The notes under the pieces were generated by a model. The model made no database searches. It saw nothing but the letters and a program-made list of their open reading frames with translations, and was not told the DNA's origin. This document shows, one piece after another, positions 63,381-64,000 of a stretch of 64,000 bases of DNA. Every line of letters begins with the position of its first letter. The stretch's first letter is position 1. A program made the position numbers and the translations under genes. Origin of the DNA: Acanthopleura granulata (taxonomy: Eukaryota; Mollusca; Polyplacophora; Chitonida; Chitonidae); contig JABBOT010000008.1 in NCBI GenBank assembly GCA_016165875.1, positions 900,347-964,346 on the forward strand. Direction: 5' to 3'.

Positions 63381-64000
63381 TCCGTTATAACTGGGACTGA
63401 CTGTAAACCGCTCGTTGCCGGTAGGGGATGGGGAGGTTACAGTTATAGTATACATGCATGTAGATCTAATCGGCTATACTTCGCACGTGTAACAGCCGGG
63501 CGACGCACTTAAACCGCTGTTTATGGATTTATTCAAGAAAGTTCTCCACGTTAATTCCAGATCTATTTGACATTGAACACTTTTAGCACAGGTGTGCTGA
63601 TATGTTGGCTTTCACTTACAGCTCCCACATAAAGCGCTACAGAACGCCATATACTATAACTGTGTGTCCAGCTGCTATAGTTTTAAACGTTGAAAGTTTT
63701 GGAGTAACACTATTTCGTATCGCTGGTAGCATCTACCGTTCGTGAAAGCCTTTGTGGCTCACCCAAAGGTAAGCGTTAAGCTAGATATAGCCGAGTGCGG
63801 TACTGCATGCCCTGTATGAAAAATGATACGTCTAGCCCTTCACACTCAACTTAAAAGAGGCCTTGTAATGATTCTACCGTCACTTATCCCTCCATAAAGC
63901 AAGCTGTTTTTAATATGTCTTCGTACAGTCTAGCAGGCTTAATAACAGATACGGGTGCATTAACACCTTGTGAAAACACCATTTGAAAGGCGACAGTTAT

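Overview
This is animal nuclear DNA: AT-rich, with interrupted genes, GT/AG introns, minisatellites, tRNA-derived SINE relics and fossil transposons. The SINE (tRNA-like head, a 3' domain containing the motif gaatatttcactt, and an (AAAT)n tail) is of a kind common in molluscs and other lophotrochozoans. Together with an apparent cluster of nicotinic receptor genes, this suggests a mollusc, perhaps a bivalve. The phylum is an inference; the gene family is certain.

The core content is two head-to-tail genes for nicotinic acetylcholine receptor (nAChR) subunits, both on the + strand. Gene 1 is nearly complete. Exons lie at 19282-19418, 20750-20794, 21210-21319, 22635-23622 and 26544-26711, with all splice sites and phases consistent. 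A plausible signal-peptide exon lies at 7953-8037. These give about 481 codons plus about 29 from the leader. The product has the Cys-loop, four membrane segments and a cation-type M2. It lacks the vicinal cysteines of loop C, so it is a non-alpha subunit. Gene 2 enters at the right edge: the first extracellular exon is at 63184-63329 and is closer to arthropod/muscle alpha subunits. Its best candidate leader exon is at 39647-39701, after a GC-richer segment and with a strong Kozak context and a perfect donor of the right phase. The remaining exons lie beyond the window.

Layout: 1-7950 is upstream intergenic DNA with a SINE head, a foldback element carrying CRE-like palindromes (4092-4391) and a reverse-transcriptase relic. 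7953-28611 is gene 1. Its introns hold 42-bp, 45-bp and 72-bp minisatellites, a nearly perfect 114-bp inverted repeat, a degenerate repeat that runs into the exon 2 acceptor, and a 62-bp minisatellite in the last intron. 28612-39400 is intergenic, with a TIR element and SINEs. 39647-64000 is gene 2, mostly a putative 23-kb first intron holding a mariner-type MITE, several SINE relics, a second RT relic and a strongly G/T-skewed block at about 60,760-61,260.

No prokaryotic features, CRISPR arrays, rRNA genes or convincing functional tRNA genes were seen. Most other open frames are short, often lack an ATG, and look like chance.
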